A stretch of DNA of 64,000 nucleotides from Bog-756 sp963845485 (lineage in GTDB: Bacteria; Actinomycetota; Acidimicrobiia; Acidimicrobiales; RAAP-2), in the NCBI GenBank assembly GCA_963845485.1, contig CAWJSI010000014.1, positions 434,001 through 498,000 on the forward strand, in the 5' to 3' direction. The position numbers and the translations under genes were made by a program. Below the pieces are notes generated by a model. The model saw nothing but the letters and a program-made list of their open reading frames with translations. It had not been told where the DNA came from and did not search any database. Positions 43,652 through 52,707 of the stretch are shown one piece after another (the first letter of the stretch is position 1; each line of letters begins with the position of its first letter).

Positions 43652-44233
43652 ATGAAGAACCCGTTCAGGTCGCTCAACAAGCTCGTCGCGGGCTTCGGTG
43701 GCGTCGCCGTCGTCGCCCTGCTGGCCGCCGTTCCGGGCACGGCCGTTGCCGCGCCGACGCTCACTTCCACCGTGCTCAGCCCGAGCCATGCCAAAGCCCT
43801 CGGATTCACGAAGACGGTCCAGGCGGCCAAGAAGACCAAGGTGACCAGCCAAAAGGGCTGCACGGTTTCCGTCGAGGCTGTCTACGAGGACGCGGCCAGC
43901 AAGACCGGGCTCGTCTCGGAGTCCCTGCAGTGCGCGTCGAAGGCGGCCGCGGTGAAGGCGCTGGCCGGGGCCCGCAAGCAGGTCAAGGTGGACACGTCGA
44001 TCAAAGCGCCGAAGAAGCTGGGGCCGACGGCATTCGCGACGGCTACTGACGCACCCGAGTACCTGATGGCCTGGATCAACGGATCTCGGGTGGCCATCAC
44101 GGCCCTCGATGTGGACGTGGCGGCGTCGAGCTCCACCTCCACGTCGTCAACCGTGGCGCCCACACCGCTGACCCCCGCCCAGATCAAGACGTTGACCGCA
44201 GCGGCACTGAAGCAGAACTCCCTCTACGGCTGA
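43652..44233 (+). CDS. Secreted protein of unknown function
   Basis: A 193-residue protein with a clear signal peptide (KNPFRSLNKLVAGF, then a hydrophobic core ending GTAVAAPT). The mature part is Lys/Ala/Ser-rich with two Cys (KGCTVS and LQCASK) that could form a disulfide. It has a Ser/Thr-rich stretch near residue 160. A VEAVYEDAASKTGL segment may form a small alpha/beta domain. I recognise no family. The leaderless start at 43652 is preferred over an upstream in-frame ATG at 43610, which lies before the -10 box. Confidence 0.7.
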   Translation: MKNPFRSLNKLVAGFGGVAVVALLAAVPGTAVAAPTLTSTVLSPSHAKALGFTKTVQAAKKTKVTSQKGCTVSVEAVYEDAASKTGLVSESLQCASKAAAVKALAGARKQVKVDTSIKAPKKLGPTAFATATDAPEYLMAWINGSRVAITALDVDVAASSSTSTSSTVAPTPLTPAQIKTLTAAALKQNSLYG

Positions 44234-44371
44234 CCCCCCGATATCCCCACGGGCCCGGGGTGCCCGAGCCGCGTCCGGTCCACAAGGCGCCGCCGCCGTC
44301 CCTCGGTACTCCCGCCCGCTGCTAGAAACGTGTCTGTCCGCGGATCGACGACGACAGCCAGGAGGGTCCTG

Positions 44372-45601
44372 ATGACCGACGTGATGAAGGGTGTGCGCAT
44401 CCTCGAGGTGGCCGAGCACACCTTCGTGCCCGCAGCCTCGGCCATCCTGGCCGACTGGGGTGCCGAGGTCATCAAGATCGAGCACGTCGAACGCGGGGAT
44501 GCCATGCGGGGCCTCGCCTCGAGCGGCGTGATGTCCATGGGTGGGTCGGTCCACGTGCTCCTCGAGCATTCCAATCGAGGAAAGAAGAGCATCGGCGTCG
44601 ACCTCACCACGGAAAAGGGCGTCGATCTGGTCTACAAACTGGCCGCCACCTGCGACGTGTTCCTCACCAACAAGCTCCCTGCCGTGCGCAAGAAGCTTCG
44701 GGTGGAGATCGATGACATCCGCGCCCACAATCCCGACATCATCTACGTCGCCGGCACCGGCGGTGGCGAGCGGGGCCCCGACGCCGACCGAGGTGGCTAC
44801 GACTTCTTGAGCTACTGGTGCCGTGGGGCGAGTGCCATGGGCTGTACGCCACCTGACGCCGACAACCTCACCATGCAGCCGGCTCCCGGCTATGGCGACT
44901 CCATCGGCGGCATGACCATCGCCGGAGGCATCATGGGTGCGCTGTTCCACCGCGAACGGACCGGCGAGGCGGTCTCGGTCGACGTCTCCCTCCTCGGCGT
45001 CGGGCTGTGGGCCATGAGCCCGGCCGTGGCACTCTCCCTCCAAATGGGCTTTCCCTGGCGACCTCCGCCGGCCTCCTCGGGGAGTGGCGGAGGCCCATCC
45101 AACCCCCTGGTCGGAACGTACAAGACCGAAGACGGCCGGTTCCTCGCCCTCACCTGCCTCCAGGGCTTCCACTACTGGCCGTCGGCGTGTCGGGCCATCG
45201 GACGGGAGGACTTGATAACCGACGAGCGGTTCACCTCCCATGAACTGTTGTCCGCCAACGCCGACGCCGCTCGAGGGATCCTCACCGAGGTCTTCGCTTC
45301 GGCTCCCTTGGACCAATGGCTGGAACGCCTGGCCGATTTCGATGGGCAGTGGTCGTTCGCACAGGACAGCCTGGAGGCGGTCGACGACCCCCAGGTAGTG
45401 GCCAACGGCTACGTCGGCGAGACGGAGACCGCCGACGGTGTCCCGTTCAAGTTGGTGACCACTCCGGTGCAGTTCGGCGGCACGCCGGCTCCACCCAGAC
45501 GGGCTCCCGAGTTCAACGAGCACTGTGACGAGATCCTGGCCAGCATCGACCTGGACGAGCAGGGCGTACTCGACCTCAAAATCGAAGGCGTGGTTGCCTG
45601 A
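44372..45601 (+). CDS. CaiB/BaiF-type (class III) CoA transferase
   Basis: A 409-residue class III CoA transferase that moves CoA between carboxylates. It opens VRILEVAEHTFVPAASAILADWGAEVIKIE, here split as HTFVPAASAILADWGAEVI, a family hallmark. RGKKSIGVDL follows, and the likely catalytic Asp is in GYGDSIGGMTIAGG. The substrate pair is unknown, but steroid or branched acyl-CoA metabolism would suit the neighbours. AGGAGG lies 6 nt before the ATG at 44372. A strong hairpin follows the stop. Confidence 0.9.
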   Translation: MTDVMKGVRILEVAEHTFVPAASAILADWGAEVIKIEHVERGDAMRGLASSGVMSMGGSVHVLLEHSNRGKKSIGVDLTTEKGVDLVYKLAATCDVFLTNKLPAVRKKLRVEIDDIRAHNPDIIYVAGTGGGERGPDADRGGYDFLSYWCRGASAMGCTPPDADNLTMQPAPGYGDSIGGMTIAGGIMGALFHRERTGEAVSVDVSLLGVGLWAMSPAVALSLQMGFPWRPPPASSGSGGGPSNPLVGTYKTEDGRFLALTCLQGFHYWPSACRAIGREDLITDERFTSHELLSANADAARGILTEVFASAPLDQWLERLADFDGQWSFAQDSLEAVDDPQVVANGYVGETETADGVPFKLVTTPVQFGGTPAPPRRAPEFNEHCDEILASIDLDEQGVLDLKIEGVVA

Positions 45602-45627
45602 GCGAAGTGCCGCTATCGGCGGGCGAC

Positions 45628-45656
45628 CGGGTCCGTCGCCGTCGGCGACGGACCCG
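45628..45656. terminator. Bidirectional terminator hairpin
   Basis: A perfect 13-bp stem (CGGGTCCGTCGCC and complement) with a 3-nt loop. It lies 27 nt after the CoA transferase stop and 17 nt from the end of the convergent MFS gene. Confidence 0.7.
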
Positions 45657-45672
45657 TCGTGGTGTCGGCCGG

Positions 45673-47205
45673 TCAGAGCACCTCGACGATCATCGTTTCA
45701 TCTACGGCCTGCTGGAGCTCTTCAGCGAGTTCGTCATCCTCATGGTCCGTCTTCTTCTGCTTGAGAATGATGATACCGACCACGATGCCGACGACCACGC
45801 TGCCCAATGCGATGGCGAAGGCCAGGCGGTAGCCGCCGTCCAGCGCGCTGTGCAGCGAACTGCCGTTAGCGAGCAAGGTAGCGGTGCGGCTGGCGGACAC
45901 CGTCCCGAGGACCGCGACCGAGAGTGCCGCCGACACCTGCTGAGAGACGTTCACAATCCCCGAACCGATCCCGGCGTCCTTGGCGGGCACATTGGCCAGC
46001 GCCATCGTCAACAACGGGGTGAATGCCATCGCCGCTCCCAGTCCGACCAGCAGTACGGCTGCGAAGAGGTGGGGGAAGTAGGCGGTATTCACCCCCGAGG
46101 TGATGAAGAGGGTCAGTCCACCGCCCAAGATCACGAGCCCGAGGAGTGCGGTCAGCTTCGGCTGCAATCGGTCCATGATCCTGGTCGTGAGTCCGCTGGA
46201 CATCAACGCCACCGAGAGGGTCTGGGGTAGGAAGGCCAGTCCGGTCCGGATCGGGTCATAGCCCAGAACGTGCTGGAAGTAGAGGACACCGATGAAGAAC
46301 GTGCTGTACATCCCAATCACCATCAGGCCTCGCACCAGACTCGAGGAAAGCAACCCCGGTGAGCGCATGACGCGGATCGGCAACATCGGTGTGGCCAGGC
46401 GGCTTTCGAGAACTAGGAAGGCGGCCAGTACGGCCACGGCCGCGGCACCGAAGCCCAGCGTGTGCGTCGACGCCCAGCCGTATTGGCTCGAGCTGACGAT
46501 CGCGTAGACGGCCAGCATGAGCCCGGCGGTGCTCGTGACGGCACCGGCGATGTCCAACCCGGCACGGAAACCAATTCCGACGTTCTCCTCGATCAACAAG
46601 GCTCCGGCGATGAACGTGGCGACACCGATGGGAATGTTGATGAAGAAGATCCAGTGCCAGCTGAGGGCCTGGGTCACGTAGCCACCGATGAGCAGACCGA
46701 GTGACCCGCCGCCGACGGCGACGATGATGTACGAGCTCATGGCCTTGGCCCGCTCGCGGGGCACGGGGAAATCGGCCACGATGATGGCCAGGATGACCGA
46801 GGACGAAAGGGCCGCACCCAGTCCTTGGACGAATCGGGCTGCGATGAGGAGGATCTGACTGTCGGCCGCACCACAGGCGATCGAGGCCGCGGTGAACAGA
46901 GCGACCCCGACCAAGAAGACCTTCTTGCGCCCAATGAGGTCACCCAGTCGTCCGGCCAGGAGGAGTGTCCCGGCGAAGGTGATCAGATACGCGTCGATGA
47001 CCCAGGCCAGCGACGCCTGTGAGAACCGAAGATCATGCTGGATAGTGGGAAGCGCCACGTTGACGATCGTCTGGTCCAAGATGTTCATCAACATCGCGAA
47101 GCAGACGACGATCAGCGCGATCCAGCGCCGGCGGTCGTGGATGAAGGTGGCAAGGGAAGTGGGGATGTCGAGCTCCGGTGGGGTTGAAGTGAGGTCCTCA
47201 ACCAT
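45673..47205 (-). CDS. MFS exporter, EmrB/QacA (14-helix) family
   Basis: A 510-residue drug:proton antiporter with about 14 hydrophobic helices. Helix 1 carries MNILDQTIVNVALPTI, the D-x-T-I-V-N-V-A-L-P hallmark of the family. Motif A (GRLGDLIGRKK) and the motif C region (GGGSLGLLIGG) are present. It ends with a cytoplasmic charged tail. It is divergent from a MarR gene with an inverted-repeat operator 6 bp from its start, so repression by that protein is likely. The exported compound is unknown. Confidence 0.9.
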   Translation of the reverse strand: MVEDLTSTPPELDIPTSLATFIHDRRRWIALIVVCFAMLMNILDQTIVNVALPTIQHDLRFSQASLAWVIDAYLITFAGTLLLAGRLGDLIGRKKVFLVGVALFTAASIACGAADSQILLIAARFVQGLGAALSSSVILAIIVADFPVPRERAKAMSSYIIVAVGGGSLGLLIGGYVTQALSWHWIFFINIPIGVATFIAGALLIEENVGIGFRAGLDIAGAVTSTAGLMLAVYAIVSSSQYGWASTHTLGFGAAAVAVLAAFLVLESRLATPMLPIRVMRSPGLLSSSLVRGLMVIGMYSTFFIGVLYFQHVLGYDPIRTGLAFLPQTLSVALMSSGLTTRIMDRLQPKLTALLGLVILGGGLTLFITSGVNTAYFPHLFAAVLLVGLGAAMAFTPLLTMALANVPAKDAGIGSGIVNVSQQVSAALSVAVLGTVSASRTATLLANGSSLHSALDGGYRLAFAIALGSVVVGIVVGIIILKQKKTDHEDDELAEELQQAVDETMIVEVL

Positions 47206-47211
47206 TGATAG

Positions 47212-47226
47212 TCACTAATCTAGTGA
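47212..47226. promoter_or_regulatory. Probable MarR operator (inverted repeat)
   Basis: TCACTA-N3-TAGTGA, a perfect 15-bp inverted repeat, lies 6 bp from the MFS start (47205) and 46 bp before the marR start (47273). Binding by the adjacent MarR protein is inferred. Confidence 0.65.
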
Positions 47227-47259
47227 GTGTCAAGATGACGGGATAGTGGCCCTTCTGGC

Positions 47260-47265
47260 TATAAT
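47260..47265 (+). promoter_or_regulatory. Consensus -10 box of leaderless marR promoter
   Basis: A perfect TATAAT stands 7 nt before the ATG at 47273. This is the best example in the window of the TANNNT-N7-start pattern. Confidence 0.65.
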
Positions 47266-47272
47266 CCCGTCC

Positions 47273-47701
47273 ATGGAAACGACGACGACGCCTGGAGTGA
47301 CGGTGTTGTTGACCCAACTCTCCCGGGTCGTCTACCGCCGCACCTCCGAGGACCTCCTCGGCATGCGGATGAAAGAGTTCGTAATGCTGGCCCACCTCCG
47401 CGAGCACAATCCGATCGCCCAGCAGGAACTAGGCGAGATGCTCTGCATCGATGCCAATAATCTCGTGTTACTGCTCAACGAGCTCGAGTCGAGGGAGTTC
47501 GCTCTCCGACGCCGCGATCCGACGGACCGGCGTCGCCACCTCGTCGAGATAACGAACGCAGGGCTTGAGGCGCTGGAGAAAGCCGAGCACGGAATCGAGA
47601 GCGTGGAGGACGCCGTGCTCGCGTCACTGAGCGGTCGAGAGCGTGCCGACCTCCAGGGCCTGTTGACCAAAGCCCTCGAGGGAGAACCCGGGGCCGAGTA
47701 G
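47273..47701 (+). CDS. MarR-family repressor of the divergent MFS exporter
   Basis: A 142-residue winged-helix protein with the recognition region CIDANNLVLLLNELESR and the wing RRDPTDRRRH (Asp-x-Arg). The ATG at 47273 follows a leaderless promoter; a GTG at 47246 lies upstream of the -10 box and cannot be used from it. Control of the divergent exporter and itself through the operator at 47212-47226 is inferred. Confidence 0.9.
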   Translation: METTTTPGVTVLLTQLSRVVYRRTSEDLLGMRMKEFVMLAHLREHNPIAQQELGEMLCIDANNLVLLLNELESREFALRRRDPTDRRRHLVEITNAGLEALEKAEHGIESVEDAVLASLSGRERADLQGLLTKALEGEPGAE

Positions 47702-47781
47702 GGACGATCACGGGATCGGGTGCACGCTCGGTAGCGTCCCGATGCTCTGCGTTGATCCAGCTGCGGCAGGGAGACCGGTAG

Positions 47782-48987
47782 CTAACGGCGTTTGAAGGTG
47801 CCGAGCCGCTCCACGGCCTGGTCGATCACGTCGAGGCTCTTACAGAAGGCGAAGCGCACCAGTGATCTGCCGGTCTCGGGATCGTCGTAGAACACCGAGG
47901 CCGGGATGGCAACGATGCCGCAGCGTTCCGGAAGCTGGCGGCAGAACTCCACGCCGTCGGGCACTCCGAGTTGCGTGACGTCGGTCATGACGAAGTAGGT
48001 GGCCGCCGGCCGGAAGACCTCGAAGCCTGCCCCGAGAAGTCCGGCGCAGAGCCGGTCGCGCCGGAGGGCCAGGTCGGAAGAGGCGCGGGCGAAGAACTCG
48101 TCGGGCAAACCAAGGCCCACCGCCACCGCCGGCTGGAACGGGGCGCCGTTAACGTAGGTCAGGAACTGTTTGGCGGTTCGAACGGCGGCGACCATCGGTG
48201 CCGGGCCACAGACCCAGCCGATCTTCCATCCGGTGAAGGAGAACGTCTTTCCTGCGCTCGACACGGTCAGCGTTCGCTCTCGCATGCCGGGAAGGGAAGC
48301 CAGCGGAATGTGTCGTCCTTCGAACACCAGGTGCTCGTAGACCTCGTCGGTCACTACCAGTAGGTCGGCCTCGACGCACACCGTGGCGATGGAGGCCAGC
48401 TCCGTCGCGTCGAACACCTTTCCCGTCGGGTTGTGGGGCGAGTTGAGCACGAGCAGGCGGGTTCTTGGCGTGATGGCGGCCGCCAGCTCGTCCACGTCGA
48501 AGGTCCAGTCGGGGGGCCGCAGAGGCACCACCCGGCGCACCGCACCGGCCATAGCCACCGCGGGCGCGTATGAGTCGTAGGCGGGCTCGAACATCACCAC
48601 CTCGTCGGTGGGCTCGCAGAGGGCCAGCATGGCAGCAGCAATGGCCTCGGTGGCACCCGCCGTCACCAGTATCTCGCTGTCCGGGTCGTACTCCAGACCG
48701 TAGAAGTGGGACTGATGCGCGGCTACCGCCCGGAGCAGCTCAGTGGCACCCGCCCCCGGGGGGTACTGGTTGTGACCATCACGGATGGCGTTGATGGCTG
48801 CGTCGGCCATAACGGTCGGGCCGTCGGAGTCAGGGAATCCCTGGCCGAGGTTGATCGAGCCGGTGCGCCCAGCCAGCGCGGACATCTCAGCGAAGATGGT
48901 GACCCCGAATCCCTCGAGCCTGGAGGCCAGCATCGGTCGCGAAGGCCGATTGCGGCCGGTGGGACCGTCGTCGCTGTACGCCGTCAC
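47782..48987 (-). CDS. Class I/II PLP aminotransferase (DapC / kynurenine aminotransferase-like)
   Basis: A 401-residue fold type I aminotransferase. It shows INLGQGFPDSDGP at the substrate site, NSPHNPTGKVF, DEVYEHLVFEG and the PLP Lys in SSAGKTFSFTGWKIGW, with a C-terminal VRFAFCK. Such proteins are annotated as N-succinyldiaminopimelate or kynurenine/glutamine-phenylpyruvate aminotransferases. The sequence alone does not choose between them. It stands alone on its strand. The GTG start is 6 nt from a TAGGCT box, so it is probably leaderless. Confidence 0.88.
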   Translation of the reverse strand: MTAYSDDGPTGRNRPSRPMLASRLEGFGVTIFAEMSALAGRTGSINLGQGFPDSDGPTVMADAAINAIRDGHNQYPPGAGATELLRAVAAHQSHFYGLEYDPDSEILVTAGATEAIAAAMLALCEPTDEVVMFEPAYDSYAPAVAMAGAVRRVVPLRPPDWTFDVDELAAAITPRTRLLVLNSPHNPTGKVFDATELASIATVCVEADLLVVTDEVYEHLVFEGRHIPLASLPGMRERTLTVSSAGKTFSFTGWKIGWVCGPAPMVAAVRTAKQFLTYVNGAPFQPAVAVGLGLPDEFFARASSDLALRRDRLCAGLLGAGFEVFRPAATYFVMTDVTQLGVPDGVEFCRQLPERCGIVAIPASVFYDDPETGRSLVRFAFCKSLDVIDQAVERLGTFKRR

Positions 48988-48993
48988 TGTCTC

Positions 48994-48999
48994 AGCCTA
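48994..48999 (-). promoter_or_regulatory. -10 box of leaderless promoter for the aminotransferase
   Basis: On the minus strand TAGGCT lies 6 nt before the GTG at 48987; no ribosome site is present. Confidence 0.45.
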
Positions 49000-49248
49000 G
49001 GAGACGCATGCTGTGGGCTCACCCGGAGGCACGGTCAGATTGCTCCTGGTGCGGCCGGCGGTCGAATGAACGGCCGGGCTCACTGGTTTTCTCCGCTTGT
49101 CGGGCCTCGGCCTCCTTCCCCACGCCTCGATTCTGGCTGCAGGGGGAATCACTTGAGCCTGATCGCCGTTGTACTGCCGCATGCGGCATCCGACCATCTG
49201 GCGTTCCAAGCCACAGGCCTTGGGCGCGGCTTGGACTCGGAGCCGAGG

Positions 49249-50517
49249 ATGCGGGTGGGTGAGCGAGCCCGCCGCTCTCGTGCCGGTATCGACGTGACGC
49301 CGACCGCGTCGGCCGTACGTGACCCAACTCGAAGGGCATTGCCCAGACCCGTCGCCTTCTGGCTCGTTGCGGCGGCCACCGCGACGCTCACGGCCGCCTC
49401 AAGCGCCCCAAGCCCGCTCTATCCGGTCTACCAAGTCCAGTTCAGGCTGTCCGACATCACCCTGACGGTGATCTTCGCGGTGTACGTCTTCGCCCTCATC
49501 GCCAGCTTGCTTACCGTGGGTGGTCTGTCGGACTACGTCGGCCGACGGCCGGTCCTAGCTGGCGCACTTCTGGTTGAGGCGGGGGCCATGGCGTTGTTCG
49601 TCGGATCTGATGGGGTCGGGTGGTTGGTGTGGGCACGTATCGTCCAGGGCTTCGCCACCGGTGCCGCCATTGGCGTGTTGGCCGCTTACCTCCTCGACCT
49701 CCAGCCTGGTGACGGGTCCCGGCTGGGATCGCTGGTCAACAGCGCAGCGCCGACCTTGGGCCTGGGAGTGGGGGCGATCATCACAGGACTCCTGGTCCAG
49801 TACGCCCCGCTACCCACTCGGTTGATCTTTGTCATCCTGATGGTGTTCTTCTTGGTGCTCGTCCTCGCCACTGTCGTACTGCCCGAGACCGTGACCCGCA
49901 CTTCAGGCGGATTGGCCGCTCTGCGCCCAGAGATCGCCATCCCGACCCGAGCCCGACGTGCCTTTGCCGGTGCCCTACCCACCATGGTCGCCACCTGGGC
50001 GCTCGGGGGTCTGATTCTCTCGGTGGGCGGGTCCCTGCTCGGCGCCGTGTTCGGACAGACGAACTTCGGTGTCATCGGTTTGGTGATCGGGCTACTCCCG
50101 CTGGCCGGGTCAGCGGCCGCGGTGCTGGCCCGAGACTGGTCACCGGCCACCATGGCCCGTCGGGGTGGTGCTGCGTTGGCCGTGGGGACGACCTTGTTCC
50201 TATTCGCCCTGGGTCTGTCCTCGTTCCCGTTGTTCGTTGTCGCCTCAGTTGTCGCGGGAGCGGGGTTCGGGGCTGGGTTTCTCGGATCGCTGCGCTCGGT
50301 CAGCCAGCTGGCCGAGCCGAACGAACGGGCCGCGTTGCTCTCCGCCGTCTACGTGGTCAGCTACCTGGCCTTCAGCCTCCCCGCGCTGGTGGCGGGAGTG
50401 GTCACCACCCATATCGGGCTTCGAGACACGTCCTATGGCTACGGAGGCTTCGTCCTCGTAGTGGCGCTCAGCGCCGTGGTCGTCGAGCGAATTCTCGGTC
50501 GTAGTCGGGACGGCTGA
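49249..50517 (+). CDS. MFS transporter (12-helix)
   Basis: A 422-residue transporter with a basic N-terminus and 12 hydrophobic helices. SSAPSPLYPVYQ in helix 1 and motif A (GGLSDYVGRRP) are visible, as is PSPLY-type sequence common in DHA1-like exporters of unknown substrate. The ATG at 49249 has GGAG about 7 nt upstream; a GTG at 49294 is possible. Reading open further upstream to 48706 is antisense to the aminotransferase and is rejected. The 261 bp between them hold no other gene. Confidence 0.85.
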   Translation: MRVGERARRSRAGIDVTPTASAVRDPTRRALPRPVAFWLVAAATATLTAASSAPSPLYPVYQVQFRLSDITLTVIFAVYVFALIASLLTVGGLSDYVGRRPVLAGALLVEAGAMALFVGSDGVGWLVWARIVQGFATGAAIGVLAAYLLDLQPGDGSRLGSLVNSAAPTLGLGVGAIITGLLVQYAPLPTRLIFVILMVFFLVLVLATVVLPETVTRTSGGLAALRPEIAIPTRARRAFAGALPTMVATWALGGLILSVGGSLLGAVFGQTNFGVIGLVIGLLPLAGSAAAVLARDWSPATMARRGGAALAVGTTLFLFALGLSSFPLFVVASVVAGAGFGAGFLGSLRSVSQLAEPNERAALLSAVYVVSYLAFSLPALVAGVVTTHIGLRDTSYGYGGFVLVVALSAVVVERILGRSRDG

Positions 50518-50612
50518 CGGGCAACAGGCAGCGCCGTTCTGCGCGCGGGATTCGGTATGGCCCGAAAGTCGCTCGACCTAGTATCTGGGACGACGACAAC
50601 CAGGAGGTCGGG

Positions 50613-51038
50613 ATGCCAGCCAAGGGGAGTGCGGAGTGGAAAGGCGACGTACCGAGCGGTACCGGTACGTTCACGGCAGGGGACTCCATCAGCGGGGGTT
50701 ACACGTTCAAATCGCGCTTCGAGGACGGCCCGGGATCGAATCCTGAACAGTTGATCGCAGCCGCCCATGCCTCGTGCTTCTCGATGGCGCTCTCCAACAT
50801 CCTGGCCCAGGCGGGAAATCCGCCCGAGTCGGTGCACACCGACGCCACAGTGACTCTCCGGCTGGTCGATGGTGCTCCGACGATCACAAAGATTGCGCTG
50901 GTGACGGTGGGTAAGGTCAGCGGGCTCGACGAGGAGGCCTTCGTGGCCCGGGCCGAGGAGGCCAAGGCCGGGTGCCCGGTGAGTAGGGCGTTGGCCGGGG
51001 TACCCGAGATCACCCTCGAGGCCTCCCTGGCCTCCTGA
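50613..51038 (+). CDS. osmC: OsmC-family peroxiredoxin
   Basis: A 141-residue thiol peroxidase that reduces organic hydroperoxides in the cytosol. Both redox cysteines are present: Cys55 in AAHASCFSMAL and Cys121 in KAGCPVSRAL. The active-site Glu of NPEQLIAA is also there. The N-terminus (AEWKGDVPSGTGTF) resembles OsmC/YhfA-like forms rather than Ohr. AGGAGG precedes the ATG. No OhrR-type regulator is adjacent. Confidence 0.93.
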   Translation: MPAKGSAEWKGDVPSGTGTFTAGDSISGGYTFKSRFEDGPGSNPEQLIAAAHASCFSMALSNILAQAGNPPESVHTDATVTLRLVDGAPTITKIALVTVGKVSGLDEEAFVARAEEAKAGCPVSRALAGVPEITLEASLAS

Positions 51039-51135
51039 TCGGGTCCTGGTTGTGCGACCCGTCACGGCCTGACCGCCAGGCGATACTCCGGCACGGTGCC
51101 GCACTGCGCTCTCCAGGTCTCGTGATGATTCCGGC

Positions 51136-52578
51136 TCAGGGTCCGAAGGCGGCGATTCCGGACGTCGTTCCGACGAGTACGAGGGCGAGGTCGGTGCTCG
51201 GAGAGGTGAACGTGGGGACGCTCGAGCCGACCGGGACGGTCTGAACGGCCTTCCCTGAGGTGATGTTGAAGTGTGTGAGCATCCCGGTCGGATACTGGAC
51301 CGCCCAGAGTTCACCATTGATCACAATGGGGGCGCCGTTGGCCCCGGAGAGTCTCGGGCCGGTGGTGTTGTTGGACAGATTGACTTCCTGAATGCCCCCA
51401 TCTCGACACGGTACGAAGATCTGATTGGTAGCCGCGTTGAAAGCGGGACCGCCGTCGGGATCGCTCCCGCAGATGCCAGTTATGGCTCCGACCCGGGACA
51501 GGGTCGACTGGGTGAGCACATACCCGATGTCGGTTTTGCCGATGGCAAAAAGATTGCCGTCCGGAAGGAGCACCGGATTGCTCGTCGACAGGTCCTCGTC
51601 CCCTCCGGCCACCGTGTCCTTGAAGGAGGCAAGCGGGGAGAGGGTGGGGGTCAGTTTGACGACGCTCTCGGTGTACTTCTTGGGGTCGGGCCCGCCCTGG
51701 GGAGGATCGGGATTGGCGTTGCCTGTGGTGATGTAGACGTCGCCACTGTCGTCGACAGCCGGCGCACCACCTCCCTGCCAGATGGCGCCGCCCTGCCCGT
51801 CCGAGGCCACCTCGAAGGACACCATGTCCGGCGGTCCGCTTACGTCGACCCCCACCAGCCAGCCGTGATAGTCACCGCAGTCCCCGTAGTTGCCTCCGTA
51901 GCCCACATAGACCCGTCCGTTGGCCACGGCCAGCGAGGTTCGTTGCAGCAGATTGACGGCCTTTTCGCCGCCCGGAAGGGGCGGATCCACGTCCTCGGAG
52001 AGGGTGACGGCACCCGTAGCCATGCTGAGTCCCTCGAGTTGATGGTGCACACCACCGTTCCCGTCACTGATCTCGCCCACCACAAAGACGGTATTGGTGG
52101 TCGGGTCGATCGCGGGGGTACTCGTGATGCCCAGGGGATCGATGTCGCCGCACCCGGCCACCGACTGGACGTTGGTGAGCGGCGTACCCAGAGAGGTCGA
52201 CCAGAGGATATTCCCGTTGGTCGGGTCGAGCGCCACCACCCTGTTCTCCTCCGTGCCGACGACGATGCGCCCGTCGCCCACCACCGGCTGACCGTAAACG
52301 GCACCCCCGAGATTGGCGCTCCACTTCTTCGTAACCGACGACAGAGGCGACGCTCCCGACACCGCCCCGGTCCGGCCCTGGTCAGCGTGGTAGCTCGGCC
52401 ACACCGCGGATCCAGTGGTAGGAACCGTCGTCGCCGGGCCCGAACTAGTGGTGGTCGAACTCGGGCTAGTGGTTGAGCTCCGCGGTGTTGGAGGGGCACT
52501 GTCCGAACTGCAACCACCCAGCAAAACGGCGAGGGTGGCTCCCGCCACCACCATGATGAGCCTCACTTGAGCCCTCAC
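51136..52578 (-). CDS. Lipoprotein with PQQ-like beta-propeller
   Basis: A 480-residue exported lipoprotein. The lipobox is AVLLGGCSSD, followed by a Ser/Thr-rich linker and a seven- or eight-bladed PQQ-like propeller. Blade motifs include VYGQPVVGDGRIVVGT, VVALDPTNGNILWS and TSTPAIDPTTNTVFVVG. It is not clear whether it binds PQQ or is purely structural; no dehydrogenase residues are evident. The GTG start at 52578 has a weak GGGAG; an ATG at 52554 is an alternative. It is alone on its strand. Confidence 0.82.
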   Translation of the reverse strand: MRAQVRLIMVVAGATLAVLLGGCSSDSAPPTPRSSTTSPSSTTTSSGPATTVPTTGSAVWPSYHADQGRTGAVSGASPLSSVTKKWSANLGGAVYGQPVVGDGRIVVGTEENRVVALDPTNGNILWSTSLGTPLTNVQSVAGCGDIDPLGITSTPAIDPTTNTVFVVGEISDGNGGVHHQLEGLSMATGAVTLSEDVDPPLPGGEKAVNLLQRTSLAVANGRVYVGYGGNYGDCGDYHGWLVGVDVSGPPDMVSFEVASDGQGGAIWQGGGAPAVDDSGDVYITTGNANPDPPQGGPDPKKYTESVVKLTPTLSPLASFKDTVAGGDEDLSTSNPVLLPDGNLFAIGKTDIGYVLTQSTLSRVGAITGICGSDPDGGPAFNAATNQIFVPCRDGGIQEVNLSNNTTGPRLSGANGAPIVINGELWAVQYPTGMLTHFNITSGKAVQTVPVGSSVPTFTSPSTDLALVLVGTTSGIAAFGP

Positions 52579-52707
52579 TGCACTCCCTTGCCTCCCTTGC
52601 CTCCGCTGAGATCGCCGGAGTCGGCGCCGTTGAGCCGAAGGACGGGCGTGCTCAATGGGTCTCGGCCCAGCGGTGATCGATCAGGTCCTCTTCAAGTCTG
52701 GCAGGGC

